Assembly: GCA_016584305.1 (NCBI GenBank)
Contig: JACEEZ010020909.1
Span: forward strand, 260,001-324,000
DNA: 64,000 nt
Direction of reading: 5' to 3'
From: Chionoecetes opilio
Lineage: Eukaryota; Arthropoda; Malacostraca; Decapoda; Majidae
Both the position numbers and the translations under genes were made by a program. How positions within the stretch are numbered: the first letter of the stretch is position 1; each line of letters opens with the position of its first letter. Positions 1 through 11,730 of the stretch are shown one piece after another. The notes under the pieces were generated by a model that was not told the origin of the DNA, ran no database searches, and saw nothing but the letters and a program-made list of their open reading frames with translations.

Positions 1-1019
1 TACCATTTTAAAAAAATGGCTATCCCCTGCAACCTGTGAAATTGAATTTTTCCACGTAAAAGATCTTCCCTAACGTGACAGCTCGCTTAACACAACAACA
101 AAATAGCTATAGGACACTGGGAAAGAAACAATGGGGGTTTGGGGGAAACAGGAGAGGCGTTCTCCAAGCCGCGGAAACTGCGACTCGTCAAGAGGGTTTT
201 TGGGAAAAAAAGATATCCAAAGATGGTAAAAATTTTAAAGATTTTGAGCGGAAAAAGTGGAGACGTTTCTGTAAAACTTCTTAGAAGCAAAACAAAAGCC
301 AACACTTAAAAAGTGCCCCGAAAGCCGTTGTAGGAAGTTCCGTAAGGGCAAACACAGTCACTTTTGCTCATCAATAAAAAGATACCCATGAATCGATTCA
401 AAGTTTCGGGGGACTACCTTGAAAAGTTAAAAATTTACATATGCCACCTTAAATAAAAAGGAAGGGAAATAGTGAAGTGTAACTAATCTCCTAGTCGGCC
501 AGATCAAAGAGCAACGTCACCCTAAAAACCTAGAGTTTTAGTAGCCTGTGTTATAAAAATCTGTTAAAAGGTTAGCTTCATGAAAGGGCAGTCGTCCTTC
601 CGAAACCCATAATGATTAAACATGCAATACATGCAATTCACTAGCGAAAAATTGTTAGCTCGAGTCTAAAATTTTAGCCTATGGGGTTAGTGGTGTTGGG
701 TTGTGGAAATGCTTGGAGGTAGGGATGCAAAATCAGCAAAGGCCGGGCCCGTCGGCTTTGGTCTTCTTCAACCCATCACTATGAATTTTTTTGGACAGTT
801 TGAAGAAGGGGGTCAATACTTCAAACTTATTGCCCTCTTTTTCCCCCAACAACAAGGCGCGGGGCCCCAAAATTTCGGCGCCACTTGGGAAATTCCTACT
901 TGCTTTGAACCATTACGTATCCCCTTTTTTTATTGTTATAGGAACCGCACGCTTATGTGTTGTGCCATCATCTCGGCACGAGAAGCTTGTAGCTTTTCCC
1001 TTTACCTTTTTTTGGGATA
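1..1019. other. Unassigned, low-quality sequence, probably Gypsy 3' remains
   Basis: No convincing gene. The text is full of 4-8 nt homopolymers, which resembles the 52-60 kb block and suggests unpolished long-read consensus. Because integrase-like coding ends near 1020 on the - strand, part of 700-1019 may be the end of the same Gypsy pol and its 3' LTR, but I cannot delimit an LTR. Confidence 0.3.
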
Positions 1020-1337
1020 TTATAACATGCAAAGCTGATCCAGATAGCTATCTATGTTATACCAGTTTTTGGGGCTTGGGCCCAAAAGGGCAATGGCTCC
1101 GTTTTTTCTGGGACCATAAGTATTTTGGGAGATTTCCCCTGGACTCGCAAACTGAACTATTAAGCAAGCCGTACGTAGGGGGAAACCAACTTCCCAATCG
1201 TCGTGCAAAATGTTTACAAAAGGTCTCAACCTCCCGGTCTTCCCGTTAAAGCGCTCCGCCAGCCCATTTGAGCTTGGTGGTAGCGACCGTGAAAACTGCT
1301 TAAATTGTACAATGACAAAAACTCCATAAGCATGCAT
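1020..1337 (-). pseudogene. Gypsy integrase, end of catalytic core
   Basis: The - strand contains SSNGLAERFNGKTGRL, matching the conserved integrase stretch that carries the last acidic residue (E in LAERFN) of the DDE triad. It then reads PFVNILHDDWEVGFPLR and later YNIDSYLDQ, as in Gypsy integrase C-terminal regions. It belongs to the same element as the zinc finger at 2364-2785, from which the LINE and a T/TA tract separate it. Confidence 0.75.
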
Positions 1338-1637
1338 TACGGACTCTACGCCGTTATCATGAGCAAAACTCTTGTTGGGGAAAAATGGGGGAAAAAAATG
1401 AGTTTTTAATGCTGGGCTACAGTCGCAGCCGTTTTATTCTTCCCGGTGCAAGGACTACAAACCTTGAAAAGTGATCTACACACCCAAAGGTATTGTGAGC
1501 CGTGATGACTCTTGGGACGTAAAGATCTATTGCAAATACGTCCCATGGGTTTCTCAGGGGGTGGGGATTTTTAATACAATAAACCCTTTATGCCGCGGGT
1601 TTTTTATGCCGCGGATTTTATTACTCCGGGTTTTCAA

Positions 1638-1642
<5 letters not shown>

Positions 1643-1668
<26 letters not shown>

Positions 1669-1695
1669 TTTATATATATATATAATATATTATAT

Positions 1696-1726
<31 letters not shown>

Positions 1727-1770
1727 ATATATTAAAATTAATAAATATATATATATATATATATTTTTTT
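1643..1770. repeat. Poly(T) run followed by (TA)n microsatellite
   Basis: About 27 T residues run straight into an imperfect TA array and end in another T run. The array lies between the integrase core fragment and the LINE 3' end. Its exact length is unlikely to be reliable in this noisy part. Confidence 0.8.
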
Positions 1771-1828
1771 TTTTCTTTCCCCCCCAATTGCTTGCTCTCT
1801 ACAGGGCCTTACCGCCCATGTATGGAGT

Positions 1829-2338
1829 ATGTCTCACATGTTTTGGGGGGGATCCACCCATAACTCTCCTAAACAGGGGGGAGTCAAAGCTTTTCGTCTC
1901 ATCAACTCCTCTCCTCTGACTGCTGTCTTCAATCTTTTAAAACACCCCCGCAATGTTCTTCTCTTGCTCTCTTCTACCGTTTTTTCATGCTCCTGCTCTT
2001 CTAACTTGCTAAATGCATGCCTTCCCCCTCCCCGGGGGTCGCTGCTCAAGACTTTCTACTCTTCCCATCCCTATTCTGTCCTTCTTCCTAAACAAAGTTT
2101 TTGTATCTTTTCTCTTTCATCCCTTTTTACTGGGAACTCTGGGCTCTCTTCCTGTTTCTATTTTTTTTCCCCTTTCCTAGTTCATCTTTTCAAAAAAAGA
2201 TAACAAGACACCTCCCGAATAAAAGGCTCCCCCTCTTTTTAATTTTATTCACTTACTGTCTTCTTTATAGGACTGGAAACTAAGTGGGCTTTTTTGTTAC
2301 CCATTTTTTTTGTGCCCTTGACCATTTTCCTTGTGATG

Positions 2339-2363
<25 letters not shown>
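1829..2363 (+). mobile_element. 5'-truncated LINE 3' end with poly(A) tail
   Basis: The + strand encodes, with frame changes, the C-terminal end of a non-LTR reverse transcriptase polyprotein: VKAFRLINSSPLTAVFNLLKH, LNACLPPPRG, SSHPYSV, SFIPF, then FQKKITRHLPN. A short 3' UTR ends in a run of about 23 A (2341-2363). The same family, in reverse and also with its poly(A), is inserted at 46305-46565. Its insertion splits the Gypsy integrase. Only the last ~450 nt of the LINE are present, as is usual after aborted reverse transcription. Confidence 0.8.
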
Positions 2364-2369
<6 letters not shown>

Positions 2370-2785
2370 TGGGGAAAATGATACTATGTCTGCTCGGGGA
2401 TTTACGATACTCGGGGGTGTCTCTGTTCCCTAACCCCCGCGAGCATGAAGGGTTTATTGTATAGGAGGGGGGGGTCATGGAGTCGCCCCTTTTTTTTTGG
2501 GCACAAGAAACACACTTGGCAACATATTCTTCATGTCCACACGCATCGTGGGCCAAAATACACACGCCTCGGGGGCTGCTAGGGTACGATTCCGTCCCGG
2601 ATGGCCAGCCATGGCACATCGTGCACAATTTTGAGAAACCGTCGGAACAAAAACGTCGGGTATAAAATTGTTCCACGGGGTCCTCTTTTCTGTGGCCAAT
2701 GTCGGCACAGTAACCTTGTCATTCGACAGGAAAAATTGTGAGTAATTCACCGTAATGCTGGTAAGGAGGTCTCATCGCCCGACTT
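2364..2785 (-). pseudogene. Gypsy integrase, zinc-binding N-terminus
   Basis: Two overlapping frames together give an H2C2 zinc finger: AGHPGRNRTLAA and FWPTMRVDMK in one, EEYVAKCVSCAQKK in the other. This is the integrase N-terminal domain that follows RNase H in Gypsy pol. The start of the catalytic core (NPSCSRGLGNRDT-like) is reached just before the reading is cut at about 2364 by the poly(A) tail of an inserted LINE. Confidence 0.75.
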
Positions 2786-5280
2786 TTAAGGCATAGATAC
2801 CTTCCCCCACATTTCATGTTTACGTTGTTCGACGCCCAATTCATAGAGTGAAAATTTGGCACGGATTTTCCCCCGTGACCGCACCCCCCCCACCGGAATG
2901 TTTCGCGATAACGCATCCGCTACCACATTTGCACGTCCGGGAAAATATTTGAAGGTTGGGTTAAACCTTTGATCGTCAGATACCATCGTGCAAGCCTACC
3001 GGATAAATTCTTACCCTTGAATAACTCATTAACGGCTGCATGGTCGGTATGACAGTTTATTGGATAGCCAAAAATAACGTCTTTAAAATTTTTTGAGACC
3101 CCCAAATTACTCCGAGGGTCTCTTGATGTGTAACGGAAAAATTTTACTTCCGCCGGGATAAGAGCTCTGCTCGCATACGCCATTACACGGTTCTTCCCTC
3201 TTTCATCTTTTTGCATTAGTACTGCCCCAAGTCCCTTAGCCAAAGTGTCTTACCATGCTTCAAATGGACCCTGTAAAATTTTGGGAATGCCCAAGACCCA
3301 GGACTAGGAGCTTCAACGAGTGCAAGTTTTAACTCTTCGAAGCTTTGTTCCTGAGGGCATCCCATGAAATGAGACATCTTTTCTTAACAGCTGTTAGGGA
3401 GATCCTTTTCGGGCGAATCTTTGATAAGGGGGTAGAAGCCCCTAGTCCCCAAAAGGGATCTAACATTCTCAACACTCTGGAGGTTGAGGAAAGTTTTTGA
3501 CGGCCCAAATACCTTTTCATGGTGTGGAGTCCTCCCGGTCGACAGTATGGCCAAAAGGAAGCTAATCTTAACTTTCAAAAATTCCACTTGTAAACTTGCT
3601 TGAGACCAGCTACAACAGTCGCGCAAAACTGACTCCAAAGTTTTAAGTGAACTCAGGGTCTTTGCTACATTTAAATCGTCCGTATGGCGAACAGGGAGTT
3701 CCCCTATCATACCGGCAAAATTGTATTTATCATTCTCTGAAAGTAAGCGGCGGGGTTTCAAGCCAAACGGCATCCGAAGCCATTTCTTAGTGCCTCCGCG
3801 TACTGAACCCCGGGTAACTCTCAGGAGGATTCTGCCATGGGTACCTGCCAGTACCCCGACAAAAGGTCTAAACTATTTGAAAATTGTTACCCGGTCCTAA
3901 CCAACATGAGCAGTTTCTTTTGGACTGTAATGGATACCTGCCCTTCTTCTGAGACCTGATTCACTCGCCGAAAGTCAATAACTGGGCGAAAAGTTCCATC
4001 CTTTTTCGGGACAAGGAACAAGGACTGTTCCAGGGGGATCAGGATTTGTTGAATAACTTCTTGCTCTAACTTTCTCAAACATGTGTTTCTAACACAGCCC
4101 GTTGGCCCCTATGAGGTAGCCTGTAAGCAGGTATGTAGACAGGTTTTGTCCTGACTGGTGTTTAATGTGATGCCCGTTTGTATCGGTAGCCCAAGACTTC
4201 ACCGGGAGTGTTATGACATCTCGGTACGGCCCCAAAGGTTCCCAAGAGCGAGTGCTTTACTCCGGTAGTCCACGAGGGTTGACAAGCGACTGAGGGTTGC
4301 ACCAAACCCTGCTCGATGTCAACGGGGGACTTCGCCCGTAGCAAAAACAAGCATAGGTAACTCCATGGTTCAGGTACTACCTTTCGATCATACACCAACC
4401 CTTCCCAAGAAAACTCCTGTTTAACTCGCACGGGTCCACCTTGGTGTTAACCCAATGCTGTGTGACATGTCCTGCCGAAGAAGTGAAAATACCTCTACGG
4501 CCAATCGTTTTACTTTATGGGGCCCGAGACATACTTCACTGTTATAGGGCATCAGGAACCGCCAGGGAACACGTATCGCCATGCGATCGTGGATTTTTGG
4601 TCACCAAATAATCGTGGCCTTCACAACTTTCCAACCCCTGTAAGATCACGCGAGCGTTAGAGACATGAATTGAGGAACTACACCGTTCGGTGGCCCTCGC
4701 TTATCGCCTCTCTTCCCTCTGAGTGATTTGACATTTAGGGAGTCAGAGACTAGGAGAATCCATCGCCTTTAACTGCTTCCCTTTAAATGTTTTTAAAATT
4801 TTTAAGTTGGGATCTATCCCAATTCGATTAGACTTCATCGTAGCAAAACCCCCAACAGCCCTTTACAGGGACTGAAATTTGGGATGCTACATAGAACTCC
4901 ATACGCACCGGGGGAAACCCCTTTTTTGTTCAATGAAATAGGTAAGATCACTGCTCCCTTTATTTTTAAAGATGAACCTGTGACCCCCTTCAAATTCAAA
5001 TCACTCTGGCGTAACGCCACCGGCCACCACGTGCACTCCTTTTTAGAGCCTCATACGCCCTCTTCAGAGAGTACATTTACAGAAAGCTCCAGTGTCCACA
5101 CCCAGGGAAAGGTTTTGATGGCTTACCTTCGTGGTATTGCCATGATGTTTGTTTGTTGGCAGGCAGCCACTGAAATTGTGGTAATCGACAAATCCGCCGT
5201 GCCTGCGCGAGGAAAATCTCCCTCGTTTTTTGTGTCGAGTTAACCTGGATGGTGCGACGAGGCTCGCATGTCTTCCCCCG
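2786..5280 (-). pseudogene. Gypsy pol remnant: protease, reverse transcriptase, RNase H
   Basis: On the - strand, 5020-4835 reads like the C-terminal half of a retropepsin (TGSSLKIKGAVILPISL ... LLGV). RT fingers follow at 4078-3887 (FLVPKKDGTFRPVIDFRRVN) and MPFGLKP at 3773. RNase H-like sequence is at 3243-2920 (GAVLMQKDERGKNRVMAYAS, then CHTDHAAVNELFKGK) and ends at 2940-2890 with FPGRANVVADALSR, a very typical Gypsy RNase H terminus. At least four frame changes are needed to connect these pieces, so no functional product is possible as written. Family order and motifs make the assignment firm even though the sequence is noisy. Confidence 0.85.
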
Positions 5281-6571
5281 ACGACTTACCTCTCCCAGCA
5301 GCCCCTTATACCTAGTTTTTCACGACATCTAATATCTGGTAGCAATGGCCCGGTATCGTGAGTACCCGTACCGTGGATCGCGCAGTGGTAGGAGGCCCTA
5401 CTTATTCTGTGCTTTTGCTGCTGTCCCCTCCCCCGGAAGGAAAAGGAAGATTTAATCCTGGTTGAAGGAATCCCTTTAGAGCCGTGGGTGGCTTTTTGTA
5501 TTTTGATTATCACCCACTGGTGATGCCTTTCGCTGTTCTGCTTTCTTGGGGGAAGCATTTCTTTTCTATATGTCCCACCTTGTTGCAGTAGGAACAAATG
5601 ACTACCTCTTTCGCAGCTGCCCCTGCATAAGAAGGTTGGGAGGGGTTATTGTCCGGTGTTGGAAACAGGAGTATTTACTCCTGCAACGGTGGCTGGGGAA
5701 AGCCCTAGAGTGTACTGTCTCCATAAGCTTGCCGTCAAGGCCGTTATGAAATCCACTAACTCGTCCTTAGGACTGAAGGGCAAAGCAATAGCTCACGACG
5801 CACCTTCCCCTGGACATGTACATATAGAACAAAAGTTCCAGAATTTGGACATATTATCCATACTAATTTCTGTTGCAGTACACCACTTTGCTTCCGTTAG
5901 AATTTTGATGCACCCCTCCGTTAACGTATTGGCCGCGATAGACCCATCCCTACAGTTTGCGACGCCAATTAGTTATTATTGAATCAGTTTTCATGACTTA
6001 CTTGTTTCACTACCCGGGGGTTGCTGCCCCACCACTGAAAACTCTCAGGAAATTCTCCCTGAATTTGTCATAATTTTGCCCTATCTTCCGGGCAAAAAAG
6101 TGCTGTGCTTTGCATTAATTGTTGAGCTCTCGAACCAGGTTGCAGTCGAGAACGATTAAAGCAATTTTGTCTGCTGGCCTGCAAACGTCTGAGTTACTCA
6201 TTACATCCTCACATAGAGGTGAAAATTGATAAGCGCTAAAACCTTCCTCTTCTCCACTAAATGGTCGCACGGATCCTCTGTGGGTAAAACCTTAAATGAA
6301 GTAGGAAATGCAAGTCCCAGCATTGGCCTGCCCAACCTATGATAAACCCGCCATTTTGAGGATTTTCGGTTGATGTTATAGGAGTAATGTTAGCAAGAGT
6401 AGTATTAGTACTAGCAGCAGTAGTATTTGTAGTAGTAGTAGTAGTAGTATCAGTACTAGCACTAGTAGCAGTCATCATGAAATATTGTTTCCCCCTCCTC
6501 AAGGTAAGATTATTCAAGTCTGAGGTTAAATTTTCTACGTTTTCTGCTAACTTTTCCTTAGCGTTTGGCAT
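5280..6571 (-). pseudogene. Gypsy gag remnant with CCHC zinc knuckle
   Basis: The N-terminal part starts at a Met at 6571 (MPNAKEKLAENVENL...), continues into a Thr-rich stretch encoded by a (TAC)n-type repeat, and then loses frame. A nucleocapsid knuckle is directly readable on the - strand at about 5546-5610: CSYCNKVGHIEKKC, i.e. C-x2-C-x4-H-x4-C. In such elements the protein forms the particle and the knuckle binds RNA. At least one frameshift separates the Thr-rich part from the knuckle. Confidence 0.7.
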
Positions 6572-6589
6572 TAATTATATGAGACTATA

Positions 6590-7261
6590 ACGTAGTTATA
6601 ATTAAATTAAATTTTATACGCAAAACGTCTCCATTTGCTATTTCCAAAAAGAACATTCTATATTGAGAAATAAATTCTAAGGAAATTTCCTGCCATTGAT
6701 GACAAGTTATTGTTTATTAACGTCCCCGCTAAAAGTACCGTTTTTTTTTTCCCGCAAGGAAGCCTCCCTACATAGAAAAGAAAATGGGCTAAGGGGTGAC
6801 TATTTTACACTGATAAGATTTCCTATCACGAGATGAAAACTTAATTAATATCTCATGTCTGTGTGATTAAATAATAACATGTAATGTAGTGTTTTTAGCT
6901 AAATGCTTGTAACTACTTAACGTAATTGTTGATTGTAGACTGCTCACTCGAAGTTCTGGGCCGGTAGTGGAAGTCTCCTCTCCAGCACCTCGTCGAGCGG
7001 CTCCTCTTTTTCGCTGCTTGTCCTCTTCGGTAATAAATTAGATGAATGACTGAGTAAACCTTTTAAATTTCCCCCAGGAGCACTAGTCGCAGGAAAGTAT
7101 TTTCAATTAAACACTCATTAACTTATGTTTCCCTTACACCATCGTTTCTCTCTTCTCGAAACGGCGAAATCGATTATTTGTTGCGAGATTCACCATAAAT
7201 TTCAGGTGGGCTTTTCGTTTTCTTAACGGATCGCTCACTCGCCCCGGCTGTTGCGCAGTTC
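6590..7261. other. Unassigned; possible 5' UTR/LTR of the Gypsy element
   Basis: No coding signal. The position just upstream of the gag start (element on - strand) suggests leader or LTR, but no second LTR copy or primer-binding site was recognised. Confidence 0.25.
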
Positions 7262-7412
7262 AAAAGTTTTTTTTTTTTTTTTTTTTTTTTCAAAAAGTTT
7301 CGTTTTTTTTTTTTTTTCTAAAGTTTCGTTTTTTTTTTTTTTTTTTTTTTAAAAAGTTTCGTTTTTCTTTTTCTTTTTCAAAAGTTTTTTTTTTTTTTTT
7401 GTTTCAAAAAGT
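7262..7412. repeat. Poly(T)-rich minisatellite with AAAGTTTCG spacer
   Basis: Runs of 15-22 T are separated by the short unit (A)AAAGTTTCG, repeated about five times. It is a true tandem array, since the spacer recurs with little change, although T-run lengths are probably imprecise. Confidence 0.8.
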
Positions 7413-8221
7413 TTCGTCTCCTCTCACATTTCACATTTCCAACACAGTTTCACAGAGATTGTAATTAATTATTTTGCACTGATCAGTATTCGTGCCACAC
7501 GCTATCACCACTTTGTTCTGGATTTTTTTCCCTTTACGCGAGTAATATTCACACAGGGAGACTCCCTTGTTTGTTAGATGATAGTCATATGTCCAGTAAC
7601 ACACGTTTCAATCAATCTGTTTCGTGGGAAATATTAGTGGTTTCGTGAGGATGTAAGAGACACTTTGGGCTTTTGGCAGTTCGTATAATTTCAGTTAAAC
7701 TATACACTTCGGCGAAAATACGTAAGACAGGAGTCCCGGTCGAACACTCCGCCATGAAGCTTGGTTCTTGCCCTTCTCTCGAGCCTTTCCCCGGGGGCAG
7801 CGACACACCTCGCCCATGCCTCCCTCGAGCAAAGGTTGATAATTAACTCGTTTCTCCTAAACATTTTACATCTGCTCACTTAACTACTTTATTGCATGGA
7901 GCAAATAATGTTCTATTAGTAACCAAGCATATAATATTACTACTCCCCTACAAATATCTATCATGTTACCATATATAAAATGTGTGCTTATTAGCTACAT
8001 GACATCACGTAAAAAGCTACAGGGTGTGGTGACTCCGTGCACAGGGAAGAGAGAGACAGAGGCCTCTTTCTTATCCCTCGCGACAAAATGCTGAGTCGAC
8101 AAACCATGGAGACCCGGGGGGGGGCCCCCAAGTGCCACACCAGTGTCATACCAAACCTTCCTCACTGTTCTTACTTCCTTCATTCGTTTCTACCCTAGTA
8201 ATGCCTATAATGCCTTAACAG
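7413..8221. other. Unassigned intergenic sequence
   Basis: No open frame or family recognised on either strand. A G/C run at 8113-8130 is probably homopolymer-inflated. Confidence 0.4.
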
Positions 8222-8336
8222 TGTGGTGGTGGTGGTGTGGTGGTGGTGATGGTGGTGGTGGTGATGGTGGTGGTGGTGGTGGTGGTGTGGTGATGGTGGT
8301 GGTGGTGGTTGTGGTGGTGGTGGTGGTGGTGGTGGT
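8222..8336. repeat. (TGG)n microsatellite
   Basis: Imperfect GGT/TGG trinucleotide array of about 115 bp with GAT interruptions. The poly-Val or poly-His frames through it are by-products. Confidence 0.95.
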
Positions 8337-8532
8337 ATTTCATAATTGGTATTCTTCCTCCTCTCTGTACCCACGGCTGAAATGGCATATTTAACACTTC
8401 ACACACACCTTACCACGTATATAACACCACGCTATCTCTAAATAACACCTATAACGGCCTTAGAAACACGAGTTATAGTGGTTATATGAGGCCTAACACA
8501 AGCGGCCTGCCTCTCGGCGACGCTAAGACACT

Positions 8533-9293
8533 TGTGGGAATTATCCACCAACCACCCTCTCATAATTGGTAGAGTGGTGGTTTGTTTCCCCGCCCCCCCT
8601 AGTGAGGGAGTTATTGTCCGCTCATCATAGGGGGAGTGCTTAGGGATGTATATATATATAATTATAATGGTAATGGGTATAATTAAGGTAATTTAAGTAA
8701 ATGATAAGTACTGGGGATAATATAAATTAACATTCCCAGTAATATTAAGCATTTGCACCTTATAATTAGCACCTTGGTTAGAAGCGCGGTCATTGACTGC
8801 CGCCCATTAGATTCTCGCCACCGACAATTATACACATGGCATAGGTATTGGTAATGGGGGACTCGCTGCACACCGGAGAGTCAGTACACTTCCAGCCCTC
8901 ATGGGATCAACATCTCTTCTCTTATTATAATGAAGAGATTTGTACATACGTTCATTTTGTACATATAAGTGTTAAATCAAAGGACGTGTTAAATACGACA
9001 CACTGAATATCTCGCCGCGTCGTCAAGTTACTGGTGTGAAAACCGATTGACACCTCGATAACAACTAACGCCTCCGCCTCCGCACTTCACGGGCGGCCTC
9101 GATCAAGCGCTGACCACTTCGGATCACGGAACAGGCAGTATTAATCAAGCCTACGTAATTCAACCCTACTATCCACCGATAAGTATCCTAGTTAGTTGAT
9201 TAACTGGGGTATTGTGTCGGGATGAGATAGAATATGGGTTTTGATTAGGTAAGACCTCATATTAAATATATGTATGTGACATAAATTCCCACA
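8533..9293 (+). mobile_element. Solo LTR of an LTR retrotransposon
   Basis: A 761-bp unit starts TGTGGGAATT and ends AATTCCCACA, i.e. TG...CA with a 10-bp perfect terminal inverted repeat. It is flanked by the perfect 5-bp duplication ACACT (8528-8532 and 9294-9298), the signature of retroviral-type integration. No internal region follows, so this is a solo LTR left by LTR-LTR recombination. Related copies, both split by later insertions, are at 18218-18638 plus 23353-23680 and, reversed, at 45622-46199 plus 50174-50200. Confidence 0.9.
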
Positions 9294-9588
9294 ACACTGT
9301 TGTTGTGAAGGCTACGAACACATTTTATTTCCACTGCACTAATGCACTACTTTCGCCACTGCACTAATGTCGCCAGGCACAATATATTACGAATTTTAGC
9401 ATAAATGCTTAAAGCTCGCTTCGCTCACTTGGACAATGAGTTAAGAGACGAAATATAACTTTCTGTGCCAAATTTCTTCCTTTGCGCCTGTATCTTTCTT
9501 GCCCACACATTCGTGAAAACATTTTACAAGCCTATATGACACCTGATTTCGACTGAAATAGGTGTCCAAGCGAGCGAAGCGAGCTTGG

Positions 9589-9752
9589 ACAATCACAAAC
9601 ACAAGCAGACCGTGTAGCTATGTTGGGAGGTAAACAGTGACTGCCGCTAAATGCTGGATTTGGTATGCTACTGTACGCTGCGTAATAAATGAGAATTAAT
9701 CACAAACACAACCAGACCGTATAGCTATGTTGGAAGGTAAACAGTGAGGTAA
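9589..9752. repeat. Imperfect direct duplication (~55 bp)
   Basis: The segment AATCACAAACACAA...AGACCGT/AT...AGCTATGTTGG...GGTAAACAGTGA occurs at 9589-9644 and again at 9698-9746 with about four differences. The second copy abuts the TAA-flanked element. Upstream, 9413-9436 and 9568-9590 carry inverted copies of an AGCGAGCGAAGCGAGCT-like motif. Confidence 0.7.
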
Positions 9753-10399
9753 CAGGAAGGTTCGACGGAATGCGTTTTCGACGACACCGTCGAAACTTCC
9801 AACATAGTGCATCGTCGAACCTTCCAAGTCAGCGCCGTCAAACCCTCTCATTCATTCCCTTCATAATATTTTAGATCTTTCATCATACGCAATTTAACAT
9901 ATCGTTGATATAAATGAAAATACGTATTTGTAAACAATATTTAACATTTAACTCTTACAACAACTTTAACACTTGTTTCCCCACAAACTTAGGTGCCGTT
10001 TTCTGTAGTCTAATTTACTGTGACCATCAGGAGGGAACTGCTTTAGCCTGAGGATGAAGCCGCACAAACAGTACTGTTGTTCATTGTTTATTAGTCTTTA
10101 TCGCTAATTGATTTTATTAAATACAATATTAATGATATGCAAGCTAAGTTTGATAGGTGTTACCATGTTAGGGTGGGAAACAATGAAGATATAGGGGGAT
10201 CTTGGCTGTATATGCTTTTCACTTCAATTTTGGTGGGCAATGATCTAGTAACCTTGTATTTTATATTAATCCTTTCAATTACAAAATACCTTTAGGTTCT
10301 ACTCTATGATAGACATATTGGAAGTTTCAACGGAGTTTGACGGTACCGTCGAAACCTCCATTTGCTACCGTCGAAAGTGCATTCCGTCGAAACTTCCTG
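9753..10399. mobile_element. TAA-flanked TIR element, Harbinger-like MITE
   Basis: The left end CAGGAAGGTTCGACGG and the inverted right end CAGGAAGTTTCGACGG form TIRs of about 28 bp, extending through GAATGC(G/A)(T/C)TTTCGACG. Both sides carry TAA (9750-9752, 10400-10402). A 3-bp TAA/TTA duplication is typical of PIF/Harbinger elements. The ends repeat the motif CGTCGAAACTTCC several times. No transposase is present in the 647 bp, so it would be non-autonomous. Confidence 0.7.
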
Positions 10400-10689
10400 T
10401 AATCGACAGTGACTGGTGCTACATAGCAAGCTCGCCCACGAGTGCACAGGAGTGGTATTAGGAGAGGTAGTAAGTCTCCAGGCTCGCTCATTACTGCTTG
10501 GTATGCTATGAAATACCATTATTCTAGGTGAATGTAGATTTTAATGGCTATTATTCATACATATGAGTAAATAGATAAAAATACAAGCAAGACGCTCATC
10601 CACGCCTGGCAGCGCACCGGCCACGGCAGCAGCAGTGTTGTCGTTAAGACATAATTATAAGACACAAGTTACCCATGTACACATGATGA

Positions 10690-10919
10690 CATGATCCTTT
10701 CCTATCCTTACTTGCATCAACATTGAATTTCACAGCATATTCTCTGAGTTTGTCCTTAGCCTTGCGAATATCACTCACTGTTTGTTTCTTTACACCATAC
10801 TTGACACACACCCGGGCGACAGAAACACCAGACTCCACCTTCTTAATGAGTTCTAATTTATCTGCAATACTTAGATTCACGCACTTCCTTTTGTCACTTC
10901 CCTTCTGTTTCGATGCCAT
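10690..10919 (-). pseudogene. Tigger/pogo-type transposase N-terminus (CENP-B-like HTH)
   Basis: Starting at the Met at 10919, the - strand reads MASKQKGSDKRKCVNLSIAD, then KLELIKKVESGVSVARVCVK, then YGVKKQTVSDIRKAKDKL. This is the Psq/CENP-B N-terminal helix-turn-helix that binds transposon ends in Tigger, Jerky and pogo proteins. Similarity stops after about 75 residues, and nothing like the second HTH or the DDE domain follows. A full-length protein of this family would be roughly 500 residues, so this is a fragment. The frame itself runs open to 10644 with unrelated residues. Confidence 0.75.
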
Positions 10920-11587
10920 AATGACTTCACTGCACTGAACAAGTCTAAATAAGCATATAAAACAACGGAAAACAGGCGAAAACAGCTGAAACTGAGCTTG
11001 TAAACAAGTGCTCCGACTGTCATATATGTACCACGCGCTCCGACTGGCGGACACTTGTGTAAAGGCGCCGTCACATTAGCTCCTTTTCCGTCAATCTCAG
11101 ACGACGAGTCTGACGAGTTCCGACGAGCCAATCATGAACGCATCCATGCACATTTTTAGGTAGTTATGCTTGTCAACGATTGACAATATACATAAGTAAG
11201 TGTATAGCAGCGATAGCCTGCCTGGGTGTCGGAGCCATGTTTGTTTATATTCGACGTGCAAATAGTGCAGACGAACAGCTGTGTGTGTGTGACGCTGTGC
11301 AGTCTCCCGGGGTAGAAGCTTCAGCTAACACTAGAGGAGAGGAGGAGGAGGAGGCGAGGAGAGGAGGCGAGGAGAGGAGAGGAGAGGACCTACGAAGCAA
11401 AATTTAAGAGAAAGAGGTCACAAGAAGAAGTCAAGAAATTGTAATACGTACTATTATTCACTATTTTAACCCACATACACACTTTCTACAACTAAATCAC
11501 TAGCAACACAGGCTCCTACCTTATATATCTTAATATCTGATACATTAAAACTCCTTAAAACCCAAGCATTCCAAAATAAAACAAAAA
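10920..11587. other. Unassigned; GA-rich patch
   Basis: No gene recognised. 11334-11393 is a purine-rich GAGGAG/GAGGC patch. The adjacent transposase fragment may extend as 5' UTR into 10920-11130. Confidence 0.35.
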
Positions 11588-11724
11588 AAATTATGTCGAG
11601 TTGACGATTCCAGCGGTGATAAGCGATCTGATATGCCATTCTTGCCCGCAAATTTGTCTCGTGAATGGAGTCCGTTAAATCCGAAGTCCGTTAAATTGAG
11701 GTCCGTTATATCGAGGTTTGACTG
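11588..11724. mobile_element. Right end of a pogo/Tigger-like element (remnant)
   Basis: The segment ends GTCCGTTATATCGAGGTTTGACTG followed by TA. Its reverse complement starts CAGTCAAACCTCGATATA, the layout of a TA-flanked Tigger-like terminus. No matching left end was found upstream, so only the right end survives. Confidence 0.45.
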
Positions 11725-11730
11725 TATATA

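Larger units (their letters stand above)
1020..6571 (-). mobile_element. Decayed Ty3/Gypsy LTR retrotransposon (gag-PR-RT-RH-INT)
   Basis: Read on the - strand from 6571 to 1020, the domains come in Gypsy order: gag with a CCHC zinc knuckle, retropepsin, reverse transcriptase, RNase H, integrase zinc finger, integrase core. Every domain is frameshifted. Some breaks may be assembly errors, since homopolymers are inflated here. A LINE 3' end (1829-2363) with a poly(A) tail interrupts the integrase. No flanking LTR pair was found; the 5' LTR should lie beyond 6571. The clade within Ty3/Gypsy was not determined. Confidence 0.85.

Noticed and set aside
8143..8394. Val/Gly-rich and His/Thr-rich proteins
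   Set aside because: They are translations of the (TGG)n microsatellite.
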